A stretch of 64,000 bases of DNA, taken from assembly GCA_963281255.1 (NCBI GenBank), contig OY725489.1:2852001-2916000 (forward strand), read 5' to 3'. The position numbers were made by a program, and so were the translations under genes. Shown in pieces: positions 9,945 through 21,719 of this stretch (its first letter is position 1; each line of letters opens with the position of its first letter). This DNA comes from Aphrocallistes beatrix. Taxonomy: Eukaryota > Porifera > Hexactinellida > Sceptrulophora > Aphrocallistidae. The notes under the pieces were generated by a model, which did no database searches, was not told the DNA's origin, and was given only the letters and a program-made list of their open reading frames with translations.

Positions 9945-10424
9945 CTAGATATTTAATAATGCCTTTCTCGCTTTCTTACGAGCAAAGGCTTTTATAACAT
10001 CTCTAAAATCGATCTCTCTAGCTAGTTCAGACTCAATACTCAATCGAGCCAAACTGATCAATCGATCTTGTGACATTGTGCTCCTCAGATAATTCTTGAT
10101 TAGCTTGAGTTTGCTGAAGGATCTTTCAGCAGATGCCACAGTTGCTGGAATAGTGAGAAAATTCGAAGAGACACACAGAGATTTGGAACTATATTCTCCA
10201 ACTTATAGGTAACTATCTTGTTAAGTAATTCAAAAGGATTTAATTGTTTTTCTCCAAAGTTACCAGGATGAATGAGCTTTTTCAGATCAACCATTTCTAT
10301 CCCGAGATCGTCGCTATTTATGTCTTTCGTGTAAATATCTGCTAAAAAAATGGATTTTTCTATCAGTTCTTCTTCAGTTGTGCTCAAATATTTCCACAAG
10401 AACGAAAACCTTGATGATATCTGC
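9945..10424 (-). pseudogene. hAT transposase, C-terminal dimerisation region
   Basis: Two overlapping frames cover it. 10399-10100 encodes WKYLSTTEEELIEKSIFLAD and LNPFELLNKIVTYKL. A frameshift near 10140 moves to the frame with SAERSFSKLKLIKNYLRSTM, the hAT dimerisation signature, ending at a stop near 9945. About 170 bp of 3' non-coding sequence separates it from the TIR at 9777. Confidence 0.85.
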
Positions 10425-12283
10425 GGCCGTATTCACTAAGAACTTAAGACCGATCTTAAGATCGATCTTAGTGCTTAAGTCTTAAGTTCGATCTTAAGTC
10501 GTATTCACTAAGAATGGTATTCACTAAGATTTAAGTTCGATCTTAAGACCGAACTTAAGACCGAACTTTAAGCAACCTAGGGAGGTGTCTTAAGTATTGG
10601 AATTGATTCGATTTTCACTAATTACTCCATAAATGTTGTTCAAACTTACTTCTATCGAACATTTAATCTACCTTGATTGATATTAGACTTCAAATAAAAT
10701 TTAAATATTTTAAAAACATTTCTCCTTATTGTGTGTAACATCGCAACATGTATCACATGCTATATTCGTGGCAAATTCTTTTTGGATTTGTATGAATAAA
10801 CAAACATACATTCTTTGATCATATACTCATTCTAATATGCACAATTATAGAGACAGGCTTTATATATTGATTCACATGACTGATAATAATCACTTTGATC
10901 CTATTTTCCTATTCACAATGATTTTTTCAGTCTCTGACGTTTCAATCTATAATAGTCCCTCTGCTCTTCATCAACCTGCTGTAATGGAAGTAAGTCTGCA
11001 GCATTCAAGAGTTCGACCGAATCATCTTGCTCATCAACAGTTCGCCTTCTCTTCCGACTTTTCTTTGATGGCTTACGAGTATATATTGTCGGGATTTCAA
11101 CTTCTGGAGACTCTAAAATTGGAGTATCTTCAAATTCAACAGGACCTGCAGCTGATACTGTTGATGCTATTGGAATTTCATTGTTCTCAGCTGGTGCTTT
11201 GAAAAAGATCAGCAGCACCTGTAATTCCGCTAAAAGCAAGGGTGTTTTGAAACATCTCTGTTACCCGATCTGCAGAGTCAGAAATACTTCTATCTGCTGA
11301 TATAATTGCATGTCCTCGTCTTCTACCTGTCCAGCAGTGTTTGTACCCCTCCAGTCTTTCTGGCTTCCTGTTTTTGTCAGCAGAATTCCTGAGCCTCTCA
11401 AAATCTCACCTGCTGATTCAATTTCATTAATGAGACTGCACTCTTCTTCTCTGGTCCAATTTGCTTTGCGGGATTTGTCCATTTGGTCTGGTATTGTTAA
11501 TGCAAGTACTCAGCAGCAATTTATATACACGGGAGGACGCCGACTTACCATAACCACTAATGACACCAATTCTTTTCGTAACACCAAATGACGCAGAAAT
11601 TTTACCGTCGATAGAGTTCAATTTATTGTACTTCTCATAACCAGTGTTTATACTTTGTTTTAGAGAGGTTTTCATGTTACAATATATAAAGACACGTCGT
11701 TTATATGTTTTGTTTAATATAATATTATGAATCCATGAGGTATAACTTGTGCTCTTTGATAGCTCTTCCTTTGATATTGACTAGTGTCGAATAATTATAG
11801 ATTACATGCATAAAACATTGAATTTTCATAATAGAATTCAAAGTTAAAACAAAGATTTCACCACAGATATGTAAGAGACTCACTAGCAGGCATTTCAGGC
11901 GGTACAACTACATAGATAGAAGCTATGTATGACAGGAGTGGGTTAATCAATCTTCTTTGCTCCTAATATTGACATTAATTGCCCCAATTTTGAACAAAAA
12001 GAAGAAATATAGTTTATTTTCACTAGATCAATAATAAATGACCACTTACCATTACAAATATTATAGTTCAGTTTTGTATTTGATTAGTATAATGCTATAT
12101 TCTAATCATATTAACCCTAACGTTATTTCTAAGTTCGATCTTAATTCTTAGTGAATAGCTCTAAGTTCGATCTTAAGATCGATCTTAACTAAGATCGATC
12201 TTAAGACTTAAGATCGATCTTAACTAAGATCGATCTTAAGACTTAAGATCGATCTTAGTGCTTAAGATCTTAGTGAATACGGC
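10425..12283 (-). mobile_element. PIF/Harbinger-like relic with palindromic AAGATCGATCTT arrays
   Basis: The 1859-bp insertion has ends GGCCGTATTCACTAAGA (left) and GCCGTATTCACTAAGATC (right, read inward), flanked by a 3-bp repeat TGC at 10422-10424 and 12284-12286. The 3-bp TSD and a Myb/SANT-like ORF inside point to PIF/Harbinger. Both ends are packed with palindromic AAGATCGATCTTAA and AAGTTCGATCTTAA units (10440-10575; 12125-12280). No DDE nuclease gene is recognisable, so it is non-autonomous. Confidence 0.75.
10913..11482 (-). pseudogene. Myb/SANT-like Harbinger accessory protein, frameshifted
   Basis: From the ATG at 11482 the minus strand encodes a Myb/SANT-like start (ANWTREEECSLINEIES, then EILRGSG). 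After at least two frame changes (near 11330 and 11240) a basic tail appears with KPSKKSRKRRRTVDEQ and EEQRDYYRLKRQRLKKSL. Harbinger elements usually encode such a DNA-binding partner beside the transposase. The partner nuclease is missing here. Confidence 0.6.
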
Positions 12284-12901
12284 TGCTGTTTTGTAGCCTC
12301 AAATCGATTTTTAAGTCCGCCAATTACACTATCAATTATTACATTGAATAAATAGTTATTAAAATGAACTTCTTCCTCAGTATTTTGTCCAATTTTACTC
12401 AGATTCTTTTCATCAAATTTCGATTCATCGAAGAATCGCTTTGTCTTCCTTTGTCTTTCAAACTTAATTTCAATACCAAGATTATTTGCTGCCTCTTTTG
12501 CTTCAGACAATATTCTTACAAAATCTGAACGTAGATTTTGCAGTTTTTTTATCAGAATTTCAATGTTACTAACTTCCATATCAACTGTAGCATTTCTTGC
12601 CTGGATGATTTTGTTACAAGTATCAATAGGCGCTAAAGTCTTGAACCATATTGATGACATTAGGATGCAACGGAAGGACGAGACATATGTAATAGCTCCA
12701 TTCACTTCAGTTCTAGTTTTCGGAGTTAAATTAAGCTCCAAGAGTTCTTTAAGTGCCTCTTTAATACCATTTAGATTAGCTGCAAAAGGCTTCACACTGC
12801 TTATTCTCTCTGACCACCGAGTCCCAGATTGACTATGTAGGGATTCATTGTGACAGTGTTTTTGGAGAATTTCCCATCTTTTAGGACTGGAGCTGAATAT
12901 A
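12284..12901 (-). pseudogene. hAT transposase, segment between the two nested insertions
   Basis: This continues the same protein. SSSPKRWEILQKH, GTRWSERI and SVKPFAANLNGIKEALKELL are visible, then RFEATKQQ at the Harbinger border. ORF 12262-12795 covers most of it. Frame continuity across the Harbinger relic (TKQQ then ISSRFSFLWKYLS) is exact if one TGC is removed. Across the Tc1 the frame is one base off. Confidence 0.8.
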
Positions 12902-14242
12902 CAGTATGTTCCACAATTATTGATAGTTTATTTTTTTAATGTAACTATAAATTCAGTATAGTAATGACGAGTTTCCGCTAATTCCTACATTCTAAATACA
13001 CCTGTCTCAATAATTAATCTTTTTCCCATGATTTCCAATGACCATGTCACATCTGCGCCTCATAGAACTCCAAAATGGTTTCAAAAATTCTGGATCTATA
13101 CTTTCCCAAAGTTCGATAATGGTCTTTTTGAGATCAGTTTTGGTTCTTGGACATTTTCTTTCGATGTTATGTTTTATCCATGCGAATAAATTTTCAATGG
13201 GATTTATATCTGGACTCTGACTAGGCCATTCAAACATGTTTTTCTTCATATCTGTGTTACACCAAGCTTTCGCGACCTTAGATGTGTGCTTTGGGTCATT
13301 GTCCATGACTAAAAACCACTTATCTAGATGAAATGCTCTAGCTTGAGCGAATAAATGACAATCCAGGATCTTAACAAACAATTATCCTGTCATGTTTTGT
13401 TCGAATATACACAATGGACATGTCCCTGCAGATGAAAATGCTTCCCAAATGTTGATTTTGGCTCCATGTTTCACTGATGGTTGAGTCTTCGTTTTACCAT
13501 ACTTTGTCCAATGTTTTACTTTGCCTTTATGAATCCAAAAAGATGCTTCATCACTGAAAATAGCATGACACCATTTTTTGTTCCGATATTTAGTTGCCCA
13601 TTCCAAGCGCTTTAGACGGTTAGGCTCTGATAGCATTGGAACAAGATGTGGGTACTTCTTGTCATACCTCAAATTCACAAGACAACGGTGAACAGTACTC
13701 TTGGAAGCTGGCTTGCCAATCTCATGTAGTTTTGAAACAATTTCCCTGACTGAACATGTATCGTCCCGTCTAATCTGCTGAGCGACAGAATTTGCTATCA
13801 GTCTGCGAACTCTAGATGGCCTACCAGCACCTGTCTTATGTTCTAATTTTTCCTCATTTTTCAGGGATTTTATAACCCGCCTGACAGTGGCAATACCGAC
13901 ACCAAGAGATCGCGAAATATGAAAAGGGGTATGTTTCTTAGCAAGATATAGCGTGCGTATTTGAATTCTTTTCTCTAATTGAGACATTTAGCTAATGATA
14001 AATAAAATAAATATTTATAAAGACAGATTTAGAAATATGTATGACGTCACAAAATAATGACGTCATAAAATTTATATTTTACACTAGGCTAAACTAAGTT
14101 TATTATTAAATGCATAAAATCAGTAAGAATATCTTCTGTTTCACCTATACAAATTATTCGACTATATAATGATTATGAATAGCTAGCTTAATTGTGGTCA
14201 TACTGAAATAAATTAAGTGATCAATAATTATGGGACAAACTG
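12902..14242 (-). mobile_element. Tc1-like transposon, nearly intact
   Basis: The 1341-bp element is flanked by TA (12900-12901; 14243-14244). Its TIRs are CAGTATGTTCCACAATTATT at 12902 and, inward from 14242, CAGTTTGTCCCATAATTATT. One transposase gene fills the minus strand. It is nested in the hAT of 9777-16207. Confidence 0.92.
13007..13987 (-). pseudogene. Tc1-like DD34E transposase with one nonsense codon
   Basis: The frame runs from the ATG at 13987 (MSQLEKRIQIRTLYLAKKHT) to a stop at 13007, about 326 codons, interrupted by a single in-frame TAA at 13379-13381. HTH segments lie at residues ~15-50 (FHISRSLGVGIATVRRVI) and ~60-105. Catalytic motifs are FSDEASFWI (Asp), VMDNDPKHTS (Asp) and PDINPIENLFAWIK (Glu), the last two split by 34 residues as in Tc1. 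The stop falls where homologues usually have a Glu before LYVKIL, so one point change separates it from an open frame. Length is normal for the family. Confidence 0.9.
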
Positions 14243-15603
14243 TAGTATATAGATTGAATGGTGCCAAAAAAAGTAATCGCTTCTAAACAACATTCTGCAG
14301 AATCGGTACCGCATAGATTCAAAGTGTGACAACCACAAGGTGATAAAATGGCAAATGAATTCTCTTGAATTATATGGCTTTGTACACCTTTGTATTTCCC
14401 CACCATGTTAGCACCATTATCATATCCCTGTCCTCGGCAATCTATTAACGGAATTTCATTTTCTTTCAAAGTCTTGAAAATCAAACTGGCGATTGGAGAT
14501 CCTGTTTTTTCACTGCAATCAGCAAACGCAAGAAATCTCTCTACTATTTCAATTTGTCCCTGATTTGATGTGAGATATCGAATGATGAAAGTCGTCTGTT
14601 CAACATGAGAAGAATCAGGTGTTGCATCAATCATTATAGAATAATATTTTGCACTTGATCTCTCTAGTAGTATACGTTTTAACACCAGAACTGAGCACAA
14701 GTCGATTAATTCATTTTGTGAATCTGCTGAAAGATAATGAACTTGGAGTCTTTCATTTCTCTGTTGACTTTCTTTAACCTTCTTCACATGGTCTTCTAGA
14801 ATTGGGTCCCAATGGGAAATAAGTTCAATCAAACCAAGAAAGTTTCTATTTTGAGGACTACCGATGAGGTGTGTTGAACCGCGAAATGCCAAACCCCTTT
14901 CGCCTAAAAACAATATAATGTCAATCAAGCGTTCCAAAATTTTATACCATTTAGATCTTCAGCTTCTATTTGTGCAGACAAGCTATTTTCTATGCATCGA
15001 TATGATTTCAATCTTAGTTCATATTCTCTCCAACAGATAATTATGTTTGTGATTATTACTCCTTTCATGCTCTGGAATTCTATCACATAATTTTCTCCAT
15101 TTAATATTTGAAGGCCATCCGTCTTGAGAAGATAATGCTGATGCATTGGCTTCTAGACCTTTACTAAATAGACGACATGGGAAGCAAAATAGTGCGTCTT
15201 TTTTCCTGCTCCATACCAACCAATCTCTCTCAGTTATCTCTCCATTGTGATTTCTGTACTTAAAAATTGAAATTGGAAAAGCTTGATTACGAATATCTTC
15301 AGGAAACTTATCTGGTAAAGGGAGATGACTGTTGAGTACATATCTTTCAATAGTTTGATTCGTTAGTGTGGCAATCATTCCAATATCGAGTCCATCAACG
15401 AGATCAGATACATCTTCATTTGCATTAGGCAGTGATATAATACTTGTCGCCAGTGATTTTTCTGCTCCTCTAATATCATCTTCAAAATTTAGTTCATCAT
15501 TAGAAATATCTGCAAATGCAACTGACATTGATTCAGAATCGACAGATAAATTTTCGAGATTTGATGAATCTGCGAATTGAGACTTGTGAGATGTAATGCC
15601 CAT
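14243..15603 (-). pseudogene. hAT transposase, N-terminal and catalytic part
   Basis: From the ATG at 15603 comes an acidic N-terminal region, then a TTF/ZMYM-like finger (FCFPCRLF with GWPSNIKW and HERSNNHKHN). After a frameshift near 15050 comes a segment (WREYELRLKSYRCIENSL) in another frame, and after a second near 14940 the core. The core shows YSIMIDATPDSSHVEQ (first Asp), QGYDNGANMVGKYKG (second Asp) and CGCHTLNLCG. It ends at the Tc1 insertion with GTIQSIY. The family is clear; the copy is dead. Confidence 0.85.
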
Positions 15604-16206
15604 TTCAAATAACGAGATTTTACCTTTCTCTGCAGTCTCCTCTCTTTCTTCTCTCGTGTCTTTTTTGAGCGCCAGATTTGTGCATTTTCGGAGAAATATA
15701 AGATGTAGGATACGAATTTGTTTTTAAATTTTATTTGAAAATACATTGTACATACTATATATACGTATATATATACAAGTTATAACACAAGTATAACAAA
15801 GTAATTAATGAATAATTTTCACATACACACACTGTCAAAGTAACTTTACAATGAAATAACACAATACATATGTAATAATTTGCATAACATATTGTGATAA
15901 CTTTATTGGATTTAAATTGAGACAATTATATTGCAATATTATGCAATATAATTATCACAATATGTTAAGAAAACCATTGATATCATCATTTCAGTTTTAA
16001 TGGTTCTAGATTCTAGCCTTTGCAATTAAACTTTAACACTAATAGTTTTATCACATTGTGGTAAGAAAGTATTGATACTACCAATTTGAGTCAAATTTGC
16101 AATTAGATTCAATGAATTTATGATAAATTTTAGCTTCTAATTTAAGGTTCTTTCGGGCTATGGGCCCCGGGGCAGTGCCCCGGCTGCCCCCCCTCTCGTA
16201 GGCCCT
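15604..16206 (-). other. 5' non-coding part of the hAT element
   Basis: The stretch is AT-rich with repeated short CAATATTATGCAATATAA-type palindromic strings at ~15930-15965. It finishes in the GC-rich TIR-proximal segment GGGCCCCGGGGCAGTGCCCC at ~16162. No ORF was accepted. The 85-residue frame at 15489-15746 is a shadow. Confidence 0.5.
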
Positions 16207-16528
16207 GCATCCTCATATGATATTCAATATATGCTAAATCATTTTCATTACGTAGCATTTTGTGATTTAATTATTTTGCTTCTTGCACAAAAACTAGAAG
16301 AGCTAGTAACTTGAGATTGATAACAAAGGAGAAATATGACGCCCTCTAAAACCTATTTAATTCCTAGATCAATCGGATAGGACTTTTGAGTAATTTTCGG
16401 CAAAAAATTTTGACGTGTCACCATCGCCTAATTAGAGCTAAATTTGAAGAGTTTGACATAAACATATGTTTGTCGCAGTCAGAATGCGTCTTCAGTCGAA
16501 ACGCGTTTCGACTTAAAATACTAGGCTG

Positions 16529-16880
16529 TTCAATAAGTCTTGCGGGTCATAATATATTTCACTATTTGTAACAGTAAACCAGTTGTTTTAATATATAATA
16601 CAACCTTATATCTTAGCTTAATTCACTGAAAATCTTAGCTTGATTGAATAAAAACTTGAAAAGTTTCTGATCATTTCATTTACATATCACTTCAGCAAAC
16701 TGGTAAAATTATGGCTTCCAAGGATGACAATTTTAACCTGAAATGGAGGGCTTACATTGAATTTCGCACGAAACTCCGTATCCAGCCAGTACTCATCTAC
16801 AACGAGTTGCAGGAGATATTCTATATGGGTACAAGTACAACTATAGTTTTGGACCGGAACCTTTATAATCCGATTTAGAA
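16529..16880 (+). mobile_element. mariner fragment (5' end)
   Basis: AGGCTGTTCAATAAGTCTTG at ~16523 resembles a mariner TIR. From an ATG at 16711 the plus strand encodes MASKDDNFNLKWRAYIEFRT, then KLRIQPVLIYNELQEIFY, which resembles the first HTH of a mariner transposase, before a stop near 16880. The remainder is missing. Confidence 0.55.
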
Positions 16881-17980
16881 AAATGTGTGGTCCTAGAGTT
16901 ATGGGAAAATCATGTTAACGCTTCCGTATACATCCATTGTATTACGTATGAATGGAAAAATGGTTTGTGCTCAATTATTATCATAAACTGTGATATATGT
17001 CAACTCGGGTATATCAATATAGTTAAAATGAGCGTCTAACATCAGTGACACCACTATTTGAACCCGATTTATTTTTTAATGTTGGCCAGATTTCACCATA
17101 ATAGTAGAATCAAATAAATGCTGTTGTATCAATGCACTATAGTAAGTGTACTGAAACCGTACTATATTAGCCTGCTCTATTTAAAGAATTTGAATAATTC
17201 AACCAAATTTTCAAATTCCTATATGAATAGAGCTCCTACTTATGCAAACTAGTTAGCAAGTTATGTTCATGATATCGAAATAAATTAAACAGCATTTTAA
17301 AGCTTATTGACTGGGGAAGACGCTAAGCATATTTTGAGTTTTTAGAACTAGATTAAAATTTATTTTTAATTTGCAATTTATCAGATGACTCGACGCTATA
17401 CCAAATTTTTGAGTTTTCATGTATTTTGGAAATCTTTAGTGTTTAATAGAGAATTCAACTATATGCTTAGGCTGTTCCCCAATCAATACTGCATCGTTAC
17501 ATATCCTAACTTTGACTCTATCATAAATATTTTTCCCAAACTAGTTTACAATAATTCGCTCATCTGGAAAAAAACAGAAAAATTTCATCTCATTTTTCTA
17601 CTTCATTTCGATTTATTCCATATTTAAATAAAGAAAGTGACAAGGTTATTATATTGAGTTTAATAGATATATATTAATAATAAAAACCCCCGAAAACATG
17701 AATAATAGAAAGACATACATAATAGATAGAAATACACAAAATGATATTGTGGTTATAATAGGGCGGCGGGGAATGTAATGGGAGTAAAGAAATATACAGC
17801 GAAAAGGATTGAAAATGTAATGAGTACATAATGAAAGTACATGGTATGTACAATGGAATATCATAGCATTGAGCTCTATATTTTGAATGAAGTAATATTT
17901 AGTGAAAGTAGAATTATGATTCACGTTCGATCCCCACCTTGGGTAGTATGTTTTAGCAAAAAGGACAAAAAGTTGGCGGA
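16881..17980. other. AT-rich non-coding stretch
   Basis: Only short AT-rich frames are present (for example 17385-17627 plus and 17649-17924 minus). They lack recognisable domains and look like chance ORFs. A small C-terminal TA/AATA-rich patch lies at 17650-17690. Nothing else is seen. Confidence 0.5.
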
Positions 17981-18080
17981 GTTAGGGGGACTCGAACTTT
18001 GCTATAGTCATGCGACGATATCCTAGAGCACTGCTAGAGGTGCACTTCACAGCGCGCTAACCACCAGGTCACCTTCCCCC
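17981..18080 (-). repeat. tRNA-derived sequence (SINE head or tRNA pseudogene)
   Basis: The minus strand shows an A-box-like TGACCTGGTGG and a B-box AGTTCGAGTCC about 60 bp downstream, bounded by GGGGGAAGG and CCCCCTAACTCC. The spacing and extra arm resemble a class II tRNA, but the T-stem does not pair well, so a functional tRNA is unlikely. No poly-A or second copy was found in the window. Confidence 0.4.
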
Positions 18081-19148
18081 ACACAAAATAATTTTGTAAA
18101 ACAAGTTATTTTATATTGAATTCATCAAAATTAGGTATTAATGAATTTTAACTAAAATATTATTTATCTAAATATCTAAATTTAGCTCATGTCTGAAGCC
18201 TTAGAAGGGTGCGCAAATACAAAATTAGTCTTCCAAACTTATAGTCAAGTTAGTTTGGATCCTTAGGTAGATATATGCACCAATTTCGTTAGAGTTTGAA
18301 TTTCTAACCAAATTTCCAAATTTTCAGAATCTGGCCGAAGATTAACCTTAAGGTATGGTTCCATTGAGTTCAGACACCAAAGACCAAAATGTTGAAAGAC
18401 CACGAGATTGTGACGTCATTGCCACGTCTATATAATTAGAAGGCTGGGAATAAAACAATAGTAGGTGTAAATCAACATGCCCATAAGCATATACTACCAT
18501 CCACCAAATCAGTGCGGAAGTTAGGCCTGCCTCCCCAGATGAGCGAAGACCCTACGAGTTGTGTGTTCCCAGTATGAGCTGCGTGTTCCCAGCATGATTT
18601 GCGATTTGTAAGTTACAACTGATAAATAATAGGGCAGATATTGTTATTTATATTCATTGTTGAGCCTACAATTGCATCGACATGTGTGTTCTAGCCCTTC
18701 CTTCCAGGTGATGAGATAGTATAAGAAATATCATCAGCAATTCTCAGAAAAGTGAAGTGTATATAGGAACGCAATAGATAGTTTATGAATATTACTGAAA
18801 AACATTCCAATATTGTAAGTAAAACGGATTTAAAACAAGTTAGTGACTATGAAAATTAATTCAAAAATGTAATATTAGAAATTTTACATCACTTTAAAAT
18901 TTGCCAAAACCTAAATCATAATCGCAAATATTACTCAAGTACTATCGCTTTATATCTAAAATTGGACATTTGAAGAAAAGTATGAATAAACGTAGTACAA
19001 TTTGAGTGTAGCACCAGTAGGGAGATGATCTTATAGCATGGAGGAAGTATCTCGTCCATATGTATGTATAAATTGGAACTTAATAGTAGAAATGTAACTA
19101 ATCATCCGTAATTTCCTGATCGGTTCCACCAAGTTTGGTTACTGAGGT
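18081..19148. other. AT-rich spacer with a degraded R1 trace
   Basis: A stretch at ~18355-18440 (GAGTTCAGACACCAAAGACC, then TTGTGACGTCATTGCCACG) is a diverged version of the R1 core. TGTGTTCCCAGTATGAGC and TGCGTGTTCCCAGCATGA repeat once near 18560-18600. No coding sequence was recognised. Confidence 0.4.
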
Positions 19149-19382
19149 CAGGGCTGTATCAACCCATTTTGAGTTGGGAAAATCATACCAATGAGTTGAT
19201 TATTGCTGTCATATGAAAATGAATTGTTGAAACCAGTTCATTTAGTACAAAACTACAAATGCATCATTCCGAAAATGAGTGGGCTGTAGACAACTCATTT
19301 TTTGAAAGAGTAGAATGAGTTGTGGGCAAGGAATTTCTATGAAAAATGACTTGTTTTTGCCAACTGGGTTGATACAGCCCTG
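19149..19382. mobile_element. hAT-type MITE, 234 bp
   Basis: The TIRs are CAGGGCTGTATCAACCCATT and, inward from 19382, CAGGGCTGTATCAACCCAGT. Flanking 8-mers ACTGAGGT and ACTGAGAT match at seven of eight positions. No ORF. The centre has partly self-complementary AATGAGTTG strings. Confidence 0.85.
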
Positions 19383-19479
19383 ACTGAGATAATCTGGAAT
19401 GGAGTATTCCGTAAATTAGGCAATTACAAGTACTAGAATTCCGGAAAGTTCCATAAATTACGGACTCAGATATCAAATA

Positions 19480-19641
19480 AAATTGACAATTTGGTGATTT
19501 ATCCAGTGATGTAGATTATAACATTAAGACAGACATGTTTAGAGTGATTATCAACCTTAAAATTAACCAGTGTGAGCCCAGGCGCCCAAATGGCGCGTCT
19601 GGCGAACACAAAGTGTCCGCAAGCAAGCGAAGCGCGCTTGT
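19480..19641 (+). repeat. R1 repeat, 3' part with GC hairpin end
   Basis: It matches the last ~160 bp of R1 (AATTTGGTGATTTATCCAGT, GACAGACATGTTTAGAG) and finishes with GCGAACACAAAGTGTCCGC and AAGCGCGCTTGT. The 5' portion of the repeat is absent. Confidence 0.75.
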
Positions 19642-19935
19642 GTTTCTGTAAGTTAAAATGCAAGCCATCAAGTTCTAAACCTTCAAACCGGTTGCTACGT
19701 TTTAGGCATTATACGCATTGAAATTAATAACAAACGCTAGTTTAGTCTAAACATAGATATATTACATCTATAGAACATGTCTAAATTTAGCAACACTCAT
19801 ACACAGACACACAGACGTACAATTACAACTGCAAATGGATATCTATTAAATAGATATAAATACAATAAATTTGCTCAAATTACGCATCCAGAAGAAGTAA
19901 AATAATACAAGTCATTCTACAAAATAAATCTGAAA

Positions 19936-20439
19936 ATGTCTAATAAAATGTTGGGGAAAATGAGTACATATCAACGTGCATGTAACATCTTCCCTAGTGA
20001 TGATATCCAGTTCGTGCCAGGAAAGTTGCGAATTGGGGAGTGCAATCAAAACATAATAATTGAGAAGAGAACCGGCCAAAAGAATATTCATGTGCAGAGA
20101 CGTCATCGAACACATCTGGAGTGGAGGCGAGAGTAAACAGCTCCAGCTTACATTCCGAACAGAACGAAATACATTGACTACCCATATCCGTCGTAGACGC
20201 CATCATTCTGATTATTGGCTGGACATCTTCGCGTCCTACACTGATGAACAATTCATGCAAGAATTTGGATGTGACCAGTTTCATGGATACAAAGAGCATC
20301 AGCAATAATATGGTAAAGCTTTCCGGTGGAATCCACCGAAGCTAACATTCGACCAAAGAGAAGAAAAATTCAAGCAACATTATTTGCTAGCAGATATAAT
20401 GCACGACTATCCACAATTAGAGATACTCCCTTACTTATA
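19936..20439 (+). pseudogene. Unrecognised gene remnant
   Basis: Several overlapping frames appear coding-like. Plus-strand ORF 19936-20136 (66 residues) overlaps ORF 20060-20308 (82 residues, with HIRRRRHHSDYWLDIFASYT). After a stop, further frame FRWNPPKLTFDQREEKFKQH ends at a TAG at 20439, with an AATAAA-like signal near 20528. The opposite strand has a 103-residue frame over 19994-20305. I do not recognise a family. It may be a decayed transposon or host exon. Confidence 0.3.
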
Positions 20440-20589
20440 GTAGATTTTGTATGTATGTAACAATCATGTGATTCATTGCTATTACTTTACAACTATTAGT
20501 ACATAGTATAACTATGTAATTATTATAATAAAGTACTTGTTGATAAATTAGTAATAATATCACTAGACGTACATAATACCATTTGTCTG

Positions 20590-20715
20590 CTTCATATATT
20601 ATTATATTGGATCTATGATCCTATGAAATATTGTAGCACAGTTCTAAAATGAGTGCTGGAGTCCGGCCTTGCGCAAGTGGCATGCACAGACCTGAGTATA
20701 AAAGACATCACTAAT
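20590..20715 (+). repeat. Dispersed repeat R4
   Basis: The stretch containing GTAGCACAGTTCTAAAATGA and GTGCTGGAGTCCGGCC matches the reverse complement of ~60945-61030 inside the MITE at 60645-61195. It is probably a fragment of a related hAT MITE. Confidence 0.55.
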
Positions 20716-21514
20716 TTACCTGGATTTTCCATGGAATTCGCATTTTAAATCTAGAACATTTTTGAGAGGAGCTTGTAAGTATACTTGAGTGGTTGGTTGT
20801 ACGGGAGGGTTGATTTGAAATTAGTTGATGTATCACACAGTAATAAAGTACTCAACATATTATCTAGAATAAGAAATAAAATGTTCTATTGATTGCAGAT
20901 AGAACATAATTGATGAAATACTACATGCGATAAAAACCATTTTTGGGTAAAACTTTCAAAGTCAATTTACGAGATTTAATAAGCGGGGGTCAGTTTATTC
21001 GGACACCTAGAGTAGACCCATCAGATATTTGCAGCCACAAATGTGACAAATGACTTTGAATACAAGTCGTCTTATTCGGCAAACTTAGCCCTCTAGCAAC
21101 ATCATTGCAGCATAGGAATGTAACAACATTCCATTCTTTAAACTTGTTTGAACCCTATTGAGTGATCCTTCTTGCGACTCCGCTCGGTCTAAATTTGACA
21201 ATGATTTGTGAATAGGGTATTTCGTCCAAATTGCAAGATTGCAATAATTTGTTTTGAACCACAGGCACAGGGTCGAGAGACTTTCTCAGAATAAATGTCG
21301 CCTATTTCAAATTCATCCCTTTTGGTCTACGTACATATTCACCACAAAAAGCATGCTAAACATGTCCAAACGTGCTCATTTCCCCAAACAATGATCAAAA
21401 GTCACTAGACCACAAATGGCTACAAATTTAGGCGTTTACAAATATAATCAACAAAAATAGATAGATAAATATCCTTGGTGTTTGGATTAACAGTACTTTC
21501 AACATATTTTATGC
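20716..21514. other. Non-coding spacer
   Basis: AT-rich, no credible ORF. CGGGGGTCAGTTTATTCGG at ~20985 could be a decayed TIR but no partner was found. Confidence 0.4.
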
Positions 21515-21719
21515 CAGCGGTTCCCAAACTGAGGTGCATGAACCCCCTAGCGGTGCACGGGACAAGGATTAGAACTGAATATTGAGCATTTTTAACAGAA
21601 TTATTTTTGAAGGTACTATATGCACATTACTCCTAGATCCTGGCATAGGTCCTGGGGTGCACAATATAATTTCTAGGTGTCAAGGAGGTGCATGAGGTAA
21701 AAGGGTTTGGGAACCACTG
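21515..21719. mobile_element. hAT-type MITE, 205 bp, exact TSD
   Basis: The TIRs are CAGCGGTTCCCAAACT at 21515 and, inward from 21719, CAGTGGTTCCCAAACC. The TSD TTTTATGC is exact at 21507-21514 and 21720-21727. No coding capacity. Confidence 0.93.

Larger units (their letters stand above)
9777..16207 (-). mobile_element. hAT transposon, ZMYM/DUF4371 type, with two nested elements
   Basis: The ends are CAGGCCCGCCGATAG at 9777 and, read inward from 16207, CAGGGCCTACGAGAGG. The flanking 8-mers CATGTAGA and CATCCTCA agree only partly, consistent with age. Subtracting the nested Harbinger relic (10425-12283) and Tc1 (12902-14242) with their TSDs leaves ~3.2 kb, normal for this hAT group. The gene on the minus strand is broken. 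Confidence 0.85.

Noticed and set aside
11427-11675. 82-residue minus ORF upstream of the Harbinger Myb-like start
   Set aside because: It overlaps the Myb-like frame in another phase and shows no domain.
14098-14242. Frame restoration of the outer hAT across the Tc1 insertion
   Set aside because: After removing the Tc1 and one TA the two sides are one base out of phase, so I do not claim continuity there.
17649-17924. 91-residue minus ORF and 80-residue plus ORF (17385-17627)
   Set aside because: AT-rich chance frames with no domain, signal or conserved neighbour.
17981-18080. Functional tRNA gene
   Set aside because: A- and B-box-like strings exist but the T-stem and acceptor do not pair properly; it is better seen as a tRNA-derived relic.
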